Positions 35,386 through 44,559 of a stretch of DNA of 64,000 nucleotides are shown here, piece after piece. Every line of letters begins with the position of its first letter. Position 1 is the stretch's first letter. The stretch comes from MPNP01 sp963668325. Its GTDB lineage: Bacteria > Pseudomonadota > Alphaproteobacteria > Rhodobacterales > Rhodobacteraceae. The position numbers were made by a program, and so were the translations under genes. The notes beneath the pieces are model-generated. The model saw nothing but the letters and a program-made list of their open reading frames with translations. It did not search any database and was not told the origin of the DNA. The stretch is from positions 1,674,001-1,738,000 of the forward strand of contig OY764222.1 in assembly GCA_963668325.1 (NCBI GenBank), in the 5' to 3' direction.

Positions 35386-35679
35386 ATGAGCGACAATTTA
35401 CAAAATCCTCTAACCTATATTGTTTTTGAAGAAGAGGGAAAGTACGTTGCTGTATGTCTTGAACACTGGATAGGGGCTCAGGGCGATACGAAGCAACAGG
35501 CTGAAAACAATTTGTGCATAAATTACAGGGCAGAACTTGATTACTCTGTAAAACTAACTGGAAAACCTTTTATGGATATTCCACCAGCGCCAAAAGAATA
35601 TCAAGATATGGTTAAATCTGGAGTATACAGTCGGACAATTCATGACAAATTTAGTCAGCAAACTGAAATGGCTGCCTAA
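35386..35679 (+). CDS. HicB-like protein (possible antitoxin)
   Basis: 97 residues. The N-terminal 60 residues have the HicB-type partial RNase H fold pattern: YIVFEEEGKYVAVCLEHWIG, AQGDTKQQAENNL with a following helix. The C-terminus lacks an obvious DNA-binding domain. HicB proteins neutralise the HicA mRNA interferase. The gene is followed after five bases by a small gene, fitting a two-gene toxin-antitoxin layout. The assignment rests on the N-terminal pattern only. Confidence 0.6.
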   Translation: MSDNLQNPLTYIVFEEEGKYVAVCLEHWIGAQGDTKQQAENNLCINYRAELDYSVKLTGKPFMDIPPAPKEYQDMVKSGVYSRTIHDKFSQQTEMAA

Positions 35680-35684
35680 TAATT

Positions 35685-35921
35685 GTGGCTGCATATCCAT
35701 TTCAACAATTTCCAAAATTAGAAGAATTTTGTGACTGGTTTAAAAAAGATCAAGGTGGGTCTGTAGAGTATATTAATACTGTGTGGGGGAAAGCAATTTT
35801 ATTGAAAATTCCTAGTACTCAAAAGTATGTTTTTATTGAATCTGAAATGGGAACTTTGACTCCTAGCACATTGAAACGAATAGAAACACGACTAGATATT
35901 ACTACCCCATGGACTTTCTAG
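35685..35921 (+). CDS. Small partner protein of the HicB-like gene
   Basis: 78 residues from a GTG start, five bases after the HicB-like stop. It ends SEMGTLTPSTLKRIETRLDI, which loosely resembles the end of HicA toxins, but the catalytic GSHH of HicA is absent. A canonical HicA is therefore not supported. It could be a diverged toxin, or a different protein co-translated with the HicB-like gene. I recognise no other family. Confidence 0.5.
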   Translation: MAAYPFQQFPKLEEFCDWFKKDQGGSVEYINTVWGKAILLKIPSTQKYVFIESEMGTLTPSTLKRIETRLDITTPWTF

Positions 35922-35945
35922 CAATTTCCTATTATTAATAGGATT

Positions 35946-36935
35946 TTATCTCCTCATTTTTTCATTTATTAAGTAAGATTCAGCAAATTCTGCTGTCTCT
36001 TGGGCAAAATATGGAGCTAATAATTTAGGCTCGTCTGATTCAGAATGACTCCCAACCCAAGCTAGCAAGGCCAGCCTTCGTAACATTACAAAACCATCTA
36101 TCATATTCTCATCACTTTTCGAAATTGATTGAACTTCACGATATCCTTCCAACCATTCCTGTTTGAAGTCTTCCAGCCTGGGGTGGTTCTCGATAAAGGA
36201 TACTGAAGCTGCGAAATCATAAAGAAACCAACCGAAGCCACAATCATCAAAATCAATCAGGGTTAGTTGATTTCTGTTTAGTAATATGTTTGCTAGCCTC
36301 ATATCAGCATGGATCAAGCCATAATTCTGACTAGATTTGCCAAAGGCGGAAATGCTCCGGATAAGGCTTTTTTCTGCTCTGGTAAGTATTGAGGAAATTT
36401 CTGCCGTAATTCCAGGAGCATCCTGCCATTTTCCCCAGACGGGATTTTCTCCCAGGATGGTATCCAAATTCCAATGCTGACGGTAAAATCCAGTAGGTCT
36501 GGACCATCGACGAACCTGCTCGTGAAGAGTCGCAGCCATTTGGCCTAAGATATGAAATAATTCAATATGATCCTGGTCTTCCTGAGGATGGTATCCTTCA
36601 ACAAATTCAAACATCACCAGATTAACCACATCCCCAGTTTTTTGGGATCTGATTTTCTGAATCCTGGCTCCATTTTTGCCTCTGATAGCCGAAGGGATTG
36701 CCATAAGATTTTCTGACTGGAGTTTATCAAGCCAGTCCAACTCGCTCTCAATTTCTATGTCAGTCCGGTATCCTGGCCTGTGAACCCTAAGTATGGATTT
36801 ATAAATACCACTTACCTCCAGCAGGTAAGTTAGGTTTTCAGAAACATTGATTAATCGTATAGTTATATTCTCAGGCAAATCCCACAACGTTGTGGACTTG
36901 GCAAGAATGGTCTCTGGTAGAATATTGACAGGCAT
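35946..36935 (-). CDS. Aminoglycoside phosphotransferase-like (APH) kinase
   Basis: 329 residues with a protein-kinase-like fold. The catalytic loop is in YGLIHADMRLANILLNRNQL (HxDxxxxN) and the metal-binding Asp in LTLIDFDDCGFGWFLYDFAA. These motifs and the order fit the homoserine kinase/SrkA-type branch of APH proteins, which phosphorylate small molecules or proteins. It is 24 bp downstream of metG on the same strand and may be co-transcribed. The substrate cannot be determined; antibiotic resistance is not implied. Confidence 0.85.
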   Translation of the reverse strand: MPVNILPETILAKSTTLWDLPENITIRLINVSENLTYLLEVSGIYKSILRVHRPGYRTDIEIESELDWLDKLQSENLMAIPSAIRGKNGARIQKIRSQKTGDVVNLVMFEFVEGYHPQEDQDHIELFHILGQMAATLHEQVRRWSRPTGFYRQHWNLDTILGENPVWGKWQDAPGITAEISSILTRAEKSLIRSISAFGKSSQNYGLIHADMRLANILLNRNQLTLIDFDDCGFGWFLYDFAASVSFIENHPRLEDFKQEWLEGYREVQSISKSDENMIDGFVMLRRLALLAWVGSHSESDEPKLLAPYFAQETAEFAESYLINEKMRR

Positions 36936-36958
36936 ATATTATACCCTGCTTGAGGGAT

Positions 36959-38677
36959 TTAGTTTTCCCCCGCAAACCTGTTCTTCCAAAGTTCAGAATC
37001 TTCTTTGGAAATTTTATTGAAAATAATTTCTGGAACTACAAACTCCTGACCTTCCTGGAGAGAAGTTAGGGCCGTATCCATGTTTTCAGGCCATTTGGGC
37101 TTATCGCCTGATTTGAATGTCCCAAGAAGTTTCTCTGAAGCATCAGGAATAAATGGTGAAGAGATATTGCCGAAGAACCTGATAAGGTTCAATGAATAGT
37201 TCAGCATCGTTGCTGCTCGGTTTTTGTCGGTCTTGATGGCAACCCAAGGGGCAGCTTCCTGAATATATTCATTACCCAGTGCCCAAATCTTCCGCAAGGA
37301 TTGTGAAGCCTTGCGGATTTCAATATCATCCATAAAGCCCTGGTAATCGCTCAAATTCTGTTCGATATTTGCAGTGTATTTTTGTTCCAGTCCTGTCCAT
37401 CCAAAATTACCAGGAACCTTTGAACCAAAATGGGAAGAACAAAACTTGGTAACTCTTGAGACAAAATTCCCTAGTACATTGGCCAGGTCGGTGTTAACGC
37501 CCTCACAAAAATTATCCCAGGTAAACTCACTGTCGGAGTATTCTGGAATATGAGATAATAACCACCATCGCCAATAATCCGATGGAAGGATTTCCAGGGC
37601 CTGATCCATAAAAATGCCCCTTCCAAGGCTGGTGGAAAACTGTCCGCCATCATAATTCAGATAATTGAAGGCTTTTATCTTATCGACCAACTTCCATGGC
37701 TCATTTGATCCCATAATGGTTACAGGGAAGGAAAGAGTGTGGAATGGGACATTATCCTTACCCATGAATTGAATGTACCTTACATCTGAGGCACCTTTGT
37801 CCGTTCGCCACCACCGTTCCCAATCCGCATCAGATTTGCCATTGGCATCGGCCCATTCAGCAGTAGCAGAAATATACTCGATTGGGGCATCAAACCAGAC
37901 ATAAAAGACCTTGCCTTCCATTCCAGGCCAAGGATCCTTGCCCTTTCTAACAGGTATTCCCCAATCCAAATCCCTGGTAATTCCTCGGTCCTGTAATCCC
38001 TCATCATCGTGCAGCCACTTTTTTGCTATTGATGTGGTCAGGATCGGCCAGTCCTTTTTTGAATCGATCCATTCTTCAAGCTGTTTGCGAAATAAAGATT
38101 GTCTCAGGTAAAGGTGTTTGGTTTTTCGAACTTCCAATTCAGTTGAACCGGAAATTGCCGATCGTGGCTCTATCAAATCTGTCGGGTCCAATTGCTTGGT
38201 ACAATTTTCGCATTGGTCCCCACGGGCATTTTCATAGTGACAATTTGGGCAAATACCTTGCACATAACGATCAGGAAGAAAGCGTTCATCGGTAAAGGAG
38301 TAAATCTGTTCCTCTTCAACTTCGGAAACAAACCCATTCTTATCCAATTGTCCAGCGAAATGCTGGGTTAATACATGGTTTCTTTTGCTGGATGATCGCC
38401 CAAAGTAATCAAAAGATAATCGAAATTCTTTTGCCAGATTCTTCTGTACCTCGTACATTTCCTGGCAATATTCAGCCACGGGCATGTTGGCCTTGGCAGC
38501 TGCAAGTTCAGCTGGTGTCCCGTGTTCATCGGTGGCACAGATAAACATTACTTCATTACCCCTTAGGCGCATATATCGGGCATAGAGGTCTGAGGGCAAC
38601 TGACTCCCGACAAGATTGCCCAAATGTTTTATTCCATTGATGTATGGAATTGCTGAGGTTATTAAAATTCTATTCAT
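36959..38677 (-). CDS. metG: Methionyl-tRNA synthetase
   Basis: 572 residues. Class I signature: ITSAIPYINGIKHLGNLVGS (the HIGH-type box is HLGN), CATDEHGTPAELAA, the zinc knuckle pair CPNCHYENARGDQCENC, and FYVWFDAPIEYISATAEWAD. The signature loop normally KMSKS reads QFSTS (GGQFSTSLGRGIFMD), so neither Lys of the canonical loop is present; KFSTS-type loops are seen in this branch. The C-terminal anticodon-binding helical domain is present and no tRNA-binding EMAP extension follows. It charges tRNA-Met in the cytoplasm. Confidence 0.94.
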   Translation of the reverse strand: MNRILITSAIPYINGIKHLGNLVGSQLPSDLYARYMRLRGNEVMFICATDEHGTPAELAAAKANMPVAEYCQEMYEVQKNLAKEFRLSFDYFGRSSSKRNHVLTQHFAGQLDKNGFVSEVEEEQIYSFTDERFLPDRYVQGICPNCHYENARGDQCENCTKQLDPTDLIEPRSAISGSTELEVRKTKHLYLRQSLFRKQLEEWIDSKKDWPILTTSIAKKWLHDDEGLQDRGITRDLDWGIPVRKGKDPWPGMEGKVFYVWFDAPIEYISATAEWADANGKSDADWERWWRTDKGASDVRYIQFMGKDNVPFHTLSFPVTIMGSNEPWKLVDKIKAFNYLNYDGGQFSTSLGRGIFMDQALEILPSDYWRWWLLSHIPEYSDSEFTWDNFCEGVNTDLANVLGNFVSRVTKFCSSHFGSKVPGNFGWTGLEQKYTANIEQNLSDYQGFMDDIEIRKASQSLRKIWALGNEYIQEAAPWVAIKTDKNRAATMLNYSLNLIRFFGNISSPFIPDASEKLLGTFKSGDKPKWPENMDTALTSLQEGQEFVVPEIIFNKISKEDSELWKNRFAGEN

Positions 38678-38709
38678 TTGGAGGGAATTGCTTACTCAAA
38701 CCTTGGAAG

Positions 38710-39945
38710 TTATTTCTTTTCTTTACTCTTTTTCCTGGGTTTCCTCAATAATCTTCCAATCAGGAAACTGGTCCTGGGGGTATAGACATAGTTTGCTCTG
38801 GTTTCGGGGGTTGGTCTTATTTTCATTCGGACCAAACCAAAACCAACTAGGATCACATGAAACAGGGCTATGATGGTAAACATAGCATTCACGCCGAACT
38901 CTGCAATGAATCCAGAAATAATATAGGGGCTGAGTATGGCTCCAAGGGCGAAGTAAAATAAAAGTGAAGCACTCACTTCAACCATTTGATCCGGAGTTGC
39001 ATGATCATTTGCCAGGGCAGCTGAGACAGAATAAATCGGGAAAGTAAAAAAACCTAATATTACTGTTGCTATATAGATGCTGCCAGGGAAGTAGTTAGGC
39101 ATAAAGATAGTCAAGGCACAGGCCAAAGTTGCTAAAAATGATAGAAGGATGAGTACATTTCGTCGATCAACTTTGTCAGCAATCCAACCTATGGGAAATT
39201 GTGCTATTGCCCCTCCAAGTAAGAATGAAGCAAGAAAGACTCCCATTTCAAAATTATTGAGACCACTTTGCGTACCATAAATTGGCCCAACCATCCTAAA
39301 TCCTGCCGAAGTAATTCCAGATACTATCACCCCAGCTGTTGCCATGGGTGATATTTGGTAAGCCAATTTCGGCTTCAACCTTAGTTTTTCCTGGGTTTTC
39401 GGAGCTGGAATTCGAGTTAAGGCCAGAGGCAATAGAGATGCACAACAGATAATGGCAATCAAGTTATAGGTGATGTAGTGGGCCGGATTTAGCCACGCAA
39501 TTAGAATTTGAGCCGCAATACCGCCACACATATCAACTGATCGGTAAAGACGAAGGGATTTACCTCTGTCCTGATTTTGGGTCTTGGCCTGAATCCATCC
39601 CTCAATGACAGTAAAACATCCCGCAACACACAAGCCAGAAAGAATCCTCATTGCTGCCCATGCATAGGGATCAATATACATCATGTGAAGGAGGATGCCA
39701 ATCGTACCAAGAGAAGCAAAAACAGCAAAGGCCCTGGAGTGACTGATTTGGCTTATCAATCTGGGAGCCCACCAGCAACCGATGAAAAATCCAACAAAGT
39801 GTGAGGATCCCAACAATCCGATTTCAGTGGTTGTAAATTCCAGTTGATAACCTGACAGGACATCTAGAGGTCCAAGGATTCCAGAACTGAGCTGAAGTAG
39901 TACAACTGATACCAGGAGCGATGAAAATGAAACAATCAAAGTCAT
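38710..39945 (-). CDS. Major facilitator superfamily transporter (YcaD-like)
   Basis: 411 residues with 12 predicted membrane helices. The loop 2-3 region reads FFIGCWWAPRLISQISHSRA, and AMRILSGLCVAGCFTVIEGW is the conserved segment of helix 4-5 in the YcaD/YfkF group. GWIADKVDRRNVLILLSFLA is the second-half counterpart of motif A. The C-terminal tail is Lys/Arg-rich (RKPRKKSKEKK), facing the cytoplasm. The substrate is unknown. It lies 32 bp before metG in the same direction. Confidence 0.87.
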   Translation of the reverse strand: MTLIVSFSSLLVSVVLLQLSSGILGPLDVLSGYQLEFTTTEIGLLGSSHFVGFFIGCWWAPRLISQISHSRAFAVFASLGTIGILLHMMYIDPYAWAAMRILSGLCVAGCFTVIEGWIQAKTQNQDRGKSLRLYRSVDMCGGIAAQILIAWLNPAHYITYNLIAIICCASLLPLALTRIPAPKTQEKLRLKPKLAYQISPMATAGVIVSGITSAGFRMVGPIYGTQSGLNNFEMGVFLASFLLGGAIAQFPIGWIADKVDRRNVLILLSFLATLACALTIFMPNYFPGSIYIATVILGFFTFPIYSVSAALANDHATPDQMVEVSASLLFYFALGAILSPYIISGFIAEFGVNAMFTIIALFHVILVGFGLVRMKIRPTPETRANYVYTPRTSFLIGRLLRKPRKKSKEKK

Positions 39946-40137
39946 GGGAGAATTTAAAAACCAGTCATAATTTTGATGGTTTCATGTCCTAATCATATGC
40001 CCTTGCAAATGGTTCTAAACCTTTTGGACGGGACTCATTTGTTATGGGTTTGATTTTGCCTCGGTTTTTGAGTTTTCAAGGGGGCAGATTAAATTAAGCT
40101 AGCCATTTTCAACCGCGAGTTTAATAAGTTGGGATTG

Positions 40138-40617
40138 TCAGGATTCCACGGCGGCAGGGTAGAGTTCATTAACCAGTTTTTGAATAATTGAATTTACAAA
40201 ACCGACCTCCTTTCCCTCAGGAAAAAATGATTTGGTAATTTCGATATATTCATTGAGGATTACTTTTACTGGCGTTTCATTTAACATCATCTCAGCGCAG
40301 TTCGCCCGGAAAATAGCTCTAATGGTTGGATCAATTTTTTCCATGGACCAGTTGTCTGGTAATTGTGCATGAATTATCTTGTCTATTTTTTGTTGATTAT
40401 CGACGGCTACTAGTAGAAGAGTTTCAAAAAACTTCATGTTTGATGGGGGCAGTTTGACCTCATCAATCATTTCACCAAATTTGTTTTCAATGAAATCCCA
40501 GGCCACATAATCCATTCCTTGCTTGCTGGCTTCCATTTGAAACAAGGCTTGAACTGTATTTAAACGAGCAATCCGTTTGGCCAAAGTACGTTTGGGTAAC
40601 TGTTCTTGATCACTCAT
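40138..40617 (-). CDS. nusB: Transcription antitermination protein NusB
   Basis: 159 residues, all-helical. ARLNTVQALFQMEASKQGMD is the typical N-terminus, and IDPTIRAIFRANCAEMMLNE with VILNEYIEITKSFFPEGKEV followed by GFVNSIIQKL is the conserved core. NusB with NusE (ribosomal protein S10) binds BoxA RNA and supports rRNA antitermination. It follows ribH, as usual in proteobacteria, with a 36-bp gap. Confidence 0.95.
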   Translation of the reverse strand: MSDQEQLPKRTLAKRIARLNTVQALFQMEASKQGMDYVAWDFIENKFGEMIDEVKLPPSNMKFFETLLLVAVDNQQKIDKIIHAQLPDNWSMEKIDPTIRAIFRANCAEMMLNETPVKVILNEYIEITKSFFPEGKEVGFVNSIIQKLVNELYPAAVES

Positions 40618-40653
40618 TTGTTGGACTCTTTGTTTGGGGTTTAAGTAAGTTAC

Positions 40654-41160
40654 TTAGGAAATAATGTCTTCAGATTGAATTGCACCCTGTTGCAATAAAA
40701 TCAATCGCAGGGCTGCTTCAACAGCTTCCCCTCCCTTGTTTCCTTCTTGCGGATTTGCCCTTGCCAGTGCCTGCGAGGTGTTTTCAACTGTAATGATTCC
40801 ATTGCCAATGCATAAGCCATTAACCCCAAGATCCATTATCCCTCGAGCAGATTCCTGGGCCACAATTTCAAAATGGATGGTTTCCCCCCGAATGACACAT
40901 CCCAATGCGACATAACCGTCAAATGAATTACTTTCTGAGGTTGAGGCCAATTTTATTGCCGGAGGTATCTCCAATGCACCTGGTACTTCAATAACCTTAT
41001 AATTTATCCCACCTGCTCTGAGCTTTGATATTGCTCCCTCCAATAGCAGGGAGGTGATTTCCTTATAAAATGGCGCAATCACCAATAGTAATGATAATTT
41101 TATCCCGGATTGCGCAATTAAGGGTAGGGAAGAACCTCCAAATTGATCATTTCTTTCCAT
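40654..41160 (-). CDS. ribH: 6,7-dimethyl-8-ribityllumazine synthase
   Basis: 168 residues. IEVPGALEIPPAIKLA and ALGCVIRGETIHFEIVAQES, carrying the catalytic His of the family, with GLCIGNGIITVENTSQALAR are the conserved blocks. It condenses the ribityl-pyrimidine with dihydroxybutanone phosphate to lumazine, the penultimate step to riboflavin, and assembles as a pentamer or larger shell. It overlaps the ribBA stop by one base, showing coupled translation in the rib operon. Confidence 0.96.
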   Translation of the reverse strand: MERNDQFGGSSLPLIAQSGIKLSLLLVIAPFYKEITSLLLEGAISKLRAGGINYKVIEVPGALEIPPAIKLASTSESNSFDGYVALGCVIRGETIHFEIVAQESARGIMDLGVNGLCIGNGIITVENTSQALARANPQEGNKGGEAVEAALRLILLQQGAIQSEDIIS

Positions 41161-42260
41161 CAGGTCTTGTCCCAGATAGCCTCTGTACCCTCAATGGATA
41201 TGCCATGACCCTCAATACCTACTATTCGTGTAGTCGGAGAGTTTGTAAGCAATATCAATCGCCTTATGTTCAGTGTTCCCAGGATTTGTGCACCAATACC
41301 GTATTGCCTCAATGTTTGTGGGGCTTCTGTTGTACTCACATTGATTTTCATCCCGGATTCCCGAAGTAGAACTATTACTCCTCTTCCTTCCTCGGCAATT
41401 TTCTTCATCACTTGGGGGATCAGATCATTTCGAAAAGGGGAAATTGCCAAATTATCAGCCAAGGGGTTGAGAGCATGCATTCGAACCCATACAGGTTTGC
41501 CGTCAGCAGGATCTCCCTTGGTAAGGACTATATGCTGGGATCCCTGGGTTTCATCCTCAAAAATACGCATCAGCCATTCACCGCCGAATTGAGATTTTAC
41601 GGAACTCACCGAGACCTGGTGGACAAGGTTATCATGACGAAGCCGATAGGCGATAAGGTCGGATATTGTACCAACCTTTATGTTATGCTTCTTGGAAAAT
41701 TTTATCAGGTCAGGCATACGTGCCATCGTGCCATCCCCATTCAGAATCTCACAGATGACTGCGGAGGGATTTAAACCTGCAAGACGAGCAATATCAACAC
41801 TGGCTTCAGTATGACCGGCCCGGACAAGAACACCTCCCTTTTGTGACCTTAGTGGAAAGATATGTCCCGGAGTTGCTATATCGGAGGGTGTTGAAACAGG
41901 ATTTATGGCCACCAGGACAGTTCGTGCCCGATCATGCGCAGAGATACCTGTGGTAACACCCTCTTTGGCCTCAATTGAAATGGTAAATGCTGTTTCATGC
42001 CTGGAGGAATTGTCAGCGGCCATGAGTTTCAGACCTAAATCCTCTATCTTCTTGGCCGTTAAGGCAAGACAAATCAAACCCCGGCCGTGGGTCGCCATAA
42101 AATTAATCGCCTCTGGGGTAGCCATTTGGGCTGGAATTACCAAATCCCCTTCGTTTTCACGGTCCTCATGATCAGCAAGAATGAACATTCGTCCATTCCG
42201 TGCTTCTTCCAGTATTTCTTCGACTGGTGAAATATCTTTGCTAAAATTTTCAGGAGACAT
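41160..42260 (-). CDS. ribB: 3,4-dihydroxy-2-butanone 4-phosphate synthase fused to a degenerate GTP cyclohydrolase II domain (RibBX type)
   Basis: 366 residues. The N-terminal RibB domain (about 1-205) is complete: LADHEDRENEGDLVIPAQ, FMATHGRGLICLALT, VRAGHTEASVDIARLAGLNP and CEILNGDGTMARMPDL. The C-terminal part (about 210-366) has the GTP cyclohydrolase II fold but lacks the three zinc-binding Cys (no C-x10-CxC; the region reads NLAISPFRNDLI) and the catalytic loop. It matches the RibBX hybrids known from other proteobacteria, in which the second domain does not open GTP. A separate ribA would then be needed elsewhere. It overlaps ribE by 11 bp. Confidence 0.92.
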   Translation of the reverse strand: MSPENFSKDISPVEEILEEARNGRMFILADHEDRENEGDLVIPAQMATPEAINFMATHGRGLICLALTAKKIEDLGLKLMAADNSSRHETAFTISIEAKEGVTTGISAHDRARTVLVAINPVSTPSDIATPGHIFPLRSQKGGVLVRAGHTEASVDIARLAGLNPSAVICEILNGDGTMARMPDLIKFSKKHNIKVGTISDLIAYRLRHDNLVHQVSVSSVKSQFGGEWLMRIFEDETQGSQHIVLTKGDPADGKPVWVRMHALNPLADNLAISPFRNDLIPQVMKKIAEEGRGVIVLLRESGMKINVSTTEAPQTLRQYGIGAQILGTLNIRRLILLTNSPTTRIVGIEGHGISIEGTEAIWDKT

Positions 42261-42861
42261 GGCTATACCTTTGGGATAGGATCCTGGCTACATAGCGTGC
42301 AATGGGGTCTATTTCAATATTCACCATGTCTCCTTTGACCCTTTCTTTGAATGAGGTAACTTCCAAAGTATGTGGAATGAGGTTTACTGAAAAACTATCA
42401 TTACCCACCTCGTTTATGGTCAACGAAACACCGTTAAGCGCCACGGACCCCTTGGGCACAACAAATGGAGCCAATTCCGATGATAAACTGAATACGACTT
42501 CCCTGCTTTCGCCAACGGGTTTGATGGCAAGAATCTCAACCATCCCATCAATGTGGCCTAATACAATGTGTCCTCCAAGCTCATCCCCAACACTAAGGGA
42601 TCTTTCCAGATTAAGGATTGTTCCTGCCGACCAATTGGCCACGGTCGTTTTTGCTTTTGTCTCATCTGATACTTGAACCTTGAACCAGGGAGATTTTTCG
42701 CCACCCAAATCTACTACGGTAAGACAAATCCCTTCACAACAGATAGAATCTCCGATATTGGGGGGATCACCAGCAAGTTCATACCCTATGCGTATTGATA
42801 ACTCACCTCGCTGATCCTTTTCCAAAACCGTCCCCAAGTGGGTTACAATTCCAGTGAACAT
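42250..42861 (-). CDS. ribE: Riboflavin synthase, alpha subunit
   Basis: 203 residues with the internal duplication typical of the enzyme: MFTGIVTHLGTV at the start of the first barrel, and HIVLGHIDGMVEIL at the start of the second. GDSICCEGICLTVVDL and GSVALNGVSLTINEV are the paired ligand loops, holding Cys and Ser respectively. It dismutates two lumazines to riboflavin. It lies 69 bp after ribD and overlaps ribBA. Confidence 0.95.
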   Translation of the reverse strand: MFTGIVTHLGTVLEKDQRGELSIRIGYELAGDPPNIGDSICCEGICLTVVDLGGEKSPWFKVQVSDETKAKTTVANWSAGTILNLERSLSVGDELGGHIVLGHIDGMVEILAIKPVGESREVVFSLSSELAPFVVPKGSVALNGVSLTINEVGNDSFSVNLIPHTLEVTSFKERVKGDMVNIEIDPIARYVARILSQRYSHVS

Positions 42862-42930
42862 AATCTTCCTTCTATTTGCCAGTAAATTTAAAGTTTATAA
42901 CACATTAATGGCAGAATATAACCTGCAATT

Positions 42931-44043
42931 TCATGTAGAAATCGGTATCCAATGACAAACTGCATCACCACCTACCCGGTAAATCCTATCCAAACTGAAA
43001 TTGGGAGCAATTTTTACCAAATCAAGATCAAGAGGACCTACTGAAGACAAAGAATTGGCACCCAAGGACTTCCCGGCAAAGAAGCTGATAAATTCATCAA
43101 CTAGATTATCAGCAAAAAGTGAAGCAGCTATTTTGGGACCTCCCTCACAGAAAACTCTGGTCAATCCCAAGGCACCAATGTTCATAAATACATCTCGCAG
43201 ATCCAGATAACCTTCATCAGTTGTATTGCAGGAAATTAATTTTGCCTTTCTGGTATCCCATGCCTCCATTCTTTGCTCGTCCACCCCTGTTTTATGGCAT
43301 ATCCATGTCGGGATGTCCGGTGATGTTTGAGCCAGTTTTGATTTCAATGAGAGTGACAGGTTGGTATCAAGAATAATTCTGATTGGTTTATGATTAATTC
43401 CCAACCCTCTGGGCGTTAACATGGGGTCATCAATTTCGGCAGTTCCTCTACCCACCAGTACGGCATCATGCTTGGCCCTTAGCAGGTGGACACGATTTCT
43501 GGCTTCCTGGCTGGTAATCCACTTGCTATCACCACTTTTGGTCGCGACCTTACCATCAAAGGATGCTGCTAATTTCAAGGTTATTTTAGGTCGTCTTGCC
43601 TTCCTGGACAGGATAAAACCCTGATGATCATATTGCGCAATATCTTCCAGACAGGGAGCAGTAATTTCAATACCATGTGTGCGTAAACTTTCATGACCTT
43701 GACCGGCGACTCTGGGGTCAGGATCAACGAGTGCATAACAGACTTTGGTAACTCCAGCCTTGATTAGCGCATCCGTGCAGGGTGGTGTTTGTCCCTGAAA
43801 ACAACAGGGCTCAAGCGTAATATAGGCCGTTGCGCCACGGGCTTGCTCCCCGGCCTGTTTTAGAGCCACAATCTCGGCATGCGGTCTTCCACCCGATTGG
43901 GTATAGCCCCTGCCAACAATGATATTGTCCCTCACCAGCACACACCCAACCGATGGGTTGGGCCAAGTCAATCCTTGACCTCTTTTTCCTAGCTCAAGAG
44001 CAATTCGAATAAATTGGTGGTCCGTGGTGGTCGGTTTAACCAC
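42931..44043 (-). CDS. ribD: Bifunctional riboflavin deaminase/reductase
   Basis: 370 residues. The deaminase domain (1-145) has the zinc site in GGRPHAEIVALKQAG and YITLEPCCFQGQTPPCTDAL. The reductase domain (150-365) has RRPKITLKLAASFDGKVATK, SKWITSQEARNRVHLLRAKH and FCEGGPKIAASLF for NADPH and substrate binding. It carries out the second and third steps of riboflavin synthesis. It starts directly after nrdR (one base between the genes), the usual alphaproteobacterial order. Confidence 0.96.
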   Translation of the reverse strand: MVKPTTTDHQFIRIALELGKRGQGLTWPNPSVGCVLVRDNIIVGRGYTQSGGRPHAEIVALKQAGEQARGATAYITLEPCCFQGQTPPCTDALIKAGVTKVCYALVDPDPRVAGQGHESLRTHGIEITAPCLEDIAQYDHQGFILSRKARRPKITLKLAASFDGKVATKSGDSKWITSQEARNRVHLLRAKHDAVLVGRGTAEIDDPMLTPRGLGINHKPIRIILDTNLSLSLKSKLAQTSPDIPTWICHKTGVDEQRMEAWDTRKAKLISCNTTDEGYLDLRDVFMNIGALGLTRVFCEGGPKIAASLFADNLVDEFISFFAGKSLGANSLSSVGPLDLDLVKIAPNFSLDRIYRVGGDAVCHWIPIST

Positions 44044-44044
44044 T

Positions 44045-44506
44045 TCAAAACTCTTTTGATGGGTGCAATTTGGCTATGAAAGATTCGAAATCTTCGGTGT
44101 TTTGAAAGTCCATATACACACTTGCAAACCTAATATAGGCAACCTTGTCAATGGTAGCCAGCGAATCCATAACATATTTGCCAATGAGGGTAGTGGATAT
44201 CTCCCTTTCCCCCAGTTGCTCCAATCGACGAATTACACCGGAAACCAATTGATCGATTTTATCTCTCTCCAAAGGTCTTTTTCTCAGGGCCAATGTTATT
44301 GATCGTCGTAATTTGCTACGGTCAAAATCCTGAAAATCCCCATTCGACTTTTTGACCGAAAAATCCTGGAATTGCACTCGCTCGTAGGTTGTCCATTTTC
44401 CGCCGCAGATCTTGCAAAGCCTTCGCCTTCGTGTTGCACTCTCATTTTCCACTGGGCGAGAATCTGTAACCTGGGTATTTGGATTGTTACAATATGGACA
44501 TCTCAT
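44045..44506 (-). CDS. nrdR: Transcriptional repressor NrdR
   Basis: 153 residues. The N-terminal zinc ribbon has MRCPYCNNPNTQVTDSRPVE and RRRLCKICGGKWTTYERVQ, with four Cys. The ATP-cone (about 50-140) follows with VKKSNGDFQDFDRSKLRRSI. NrdR senses ATP/dATP and represses ribonucleotide reductase genes at NrdR boxes. It heads the riboflavin gene block, as in many bacteria, which probably reflects shared transcription only. No obvious FMN riboswitch is present upstream. Confidence 0.97.
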   Translation of the reverse strand: MRCPYCNNPNTQVTDSRPVENESATRRRRLCKICGGKWTTYERVQFQDFSVKKSNGDFQDFDRSKLRRSITLALRKRPLERDKIDQLVSGVIRRLEQLGEREISTTLIGKYVMDSLATIDKVAYIRFASVYMDFQNTEDFESFIAKLHPSKEF

Positions 44507-44559
44507 TCTAGGGGTTTCTTTCTATTAGGGCCCCATGTTACCACACTAGCCAAAAAATA

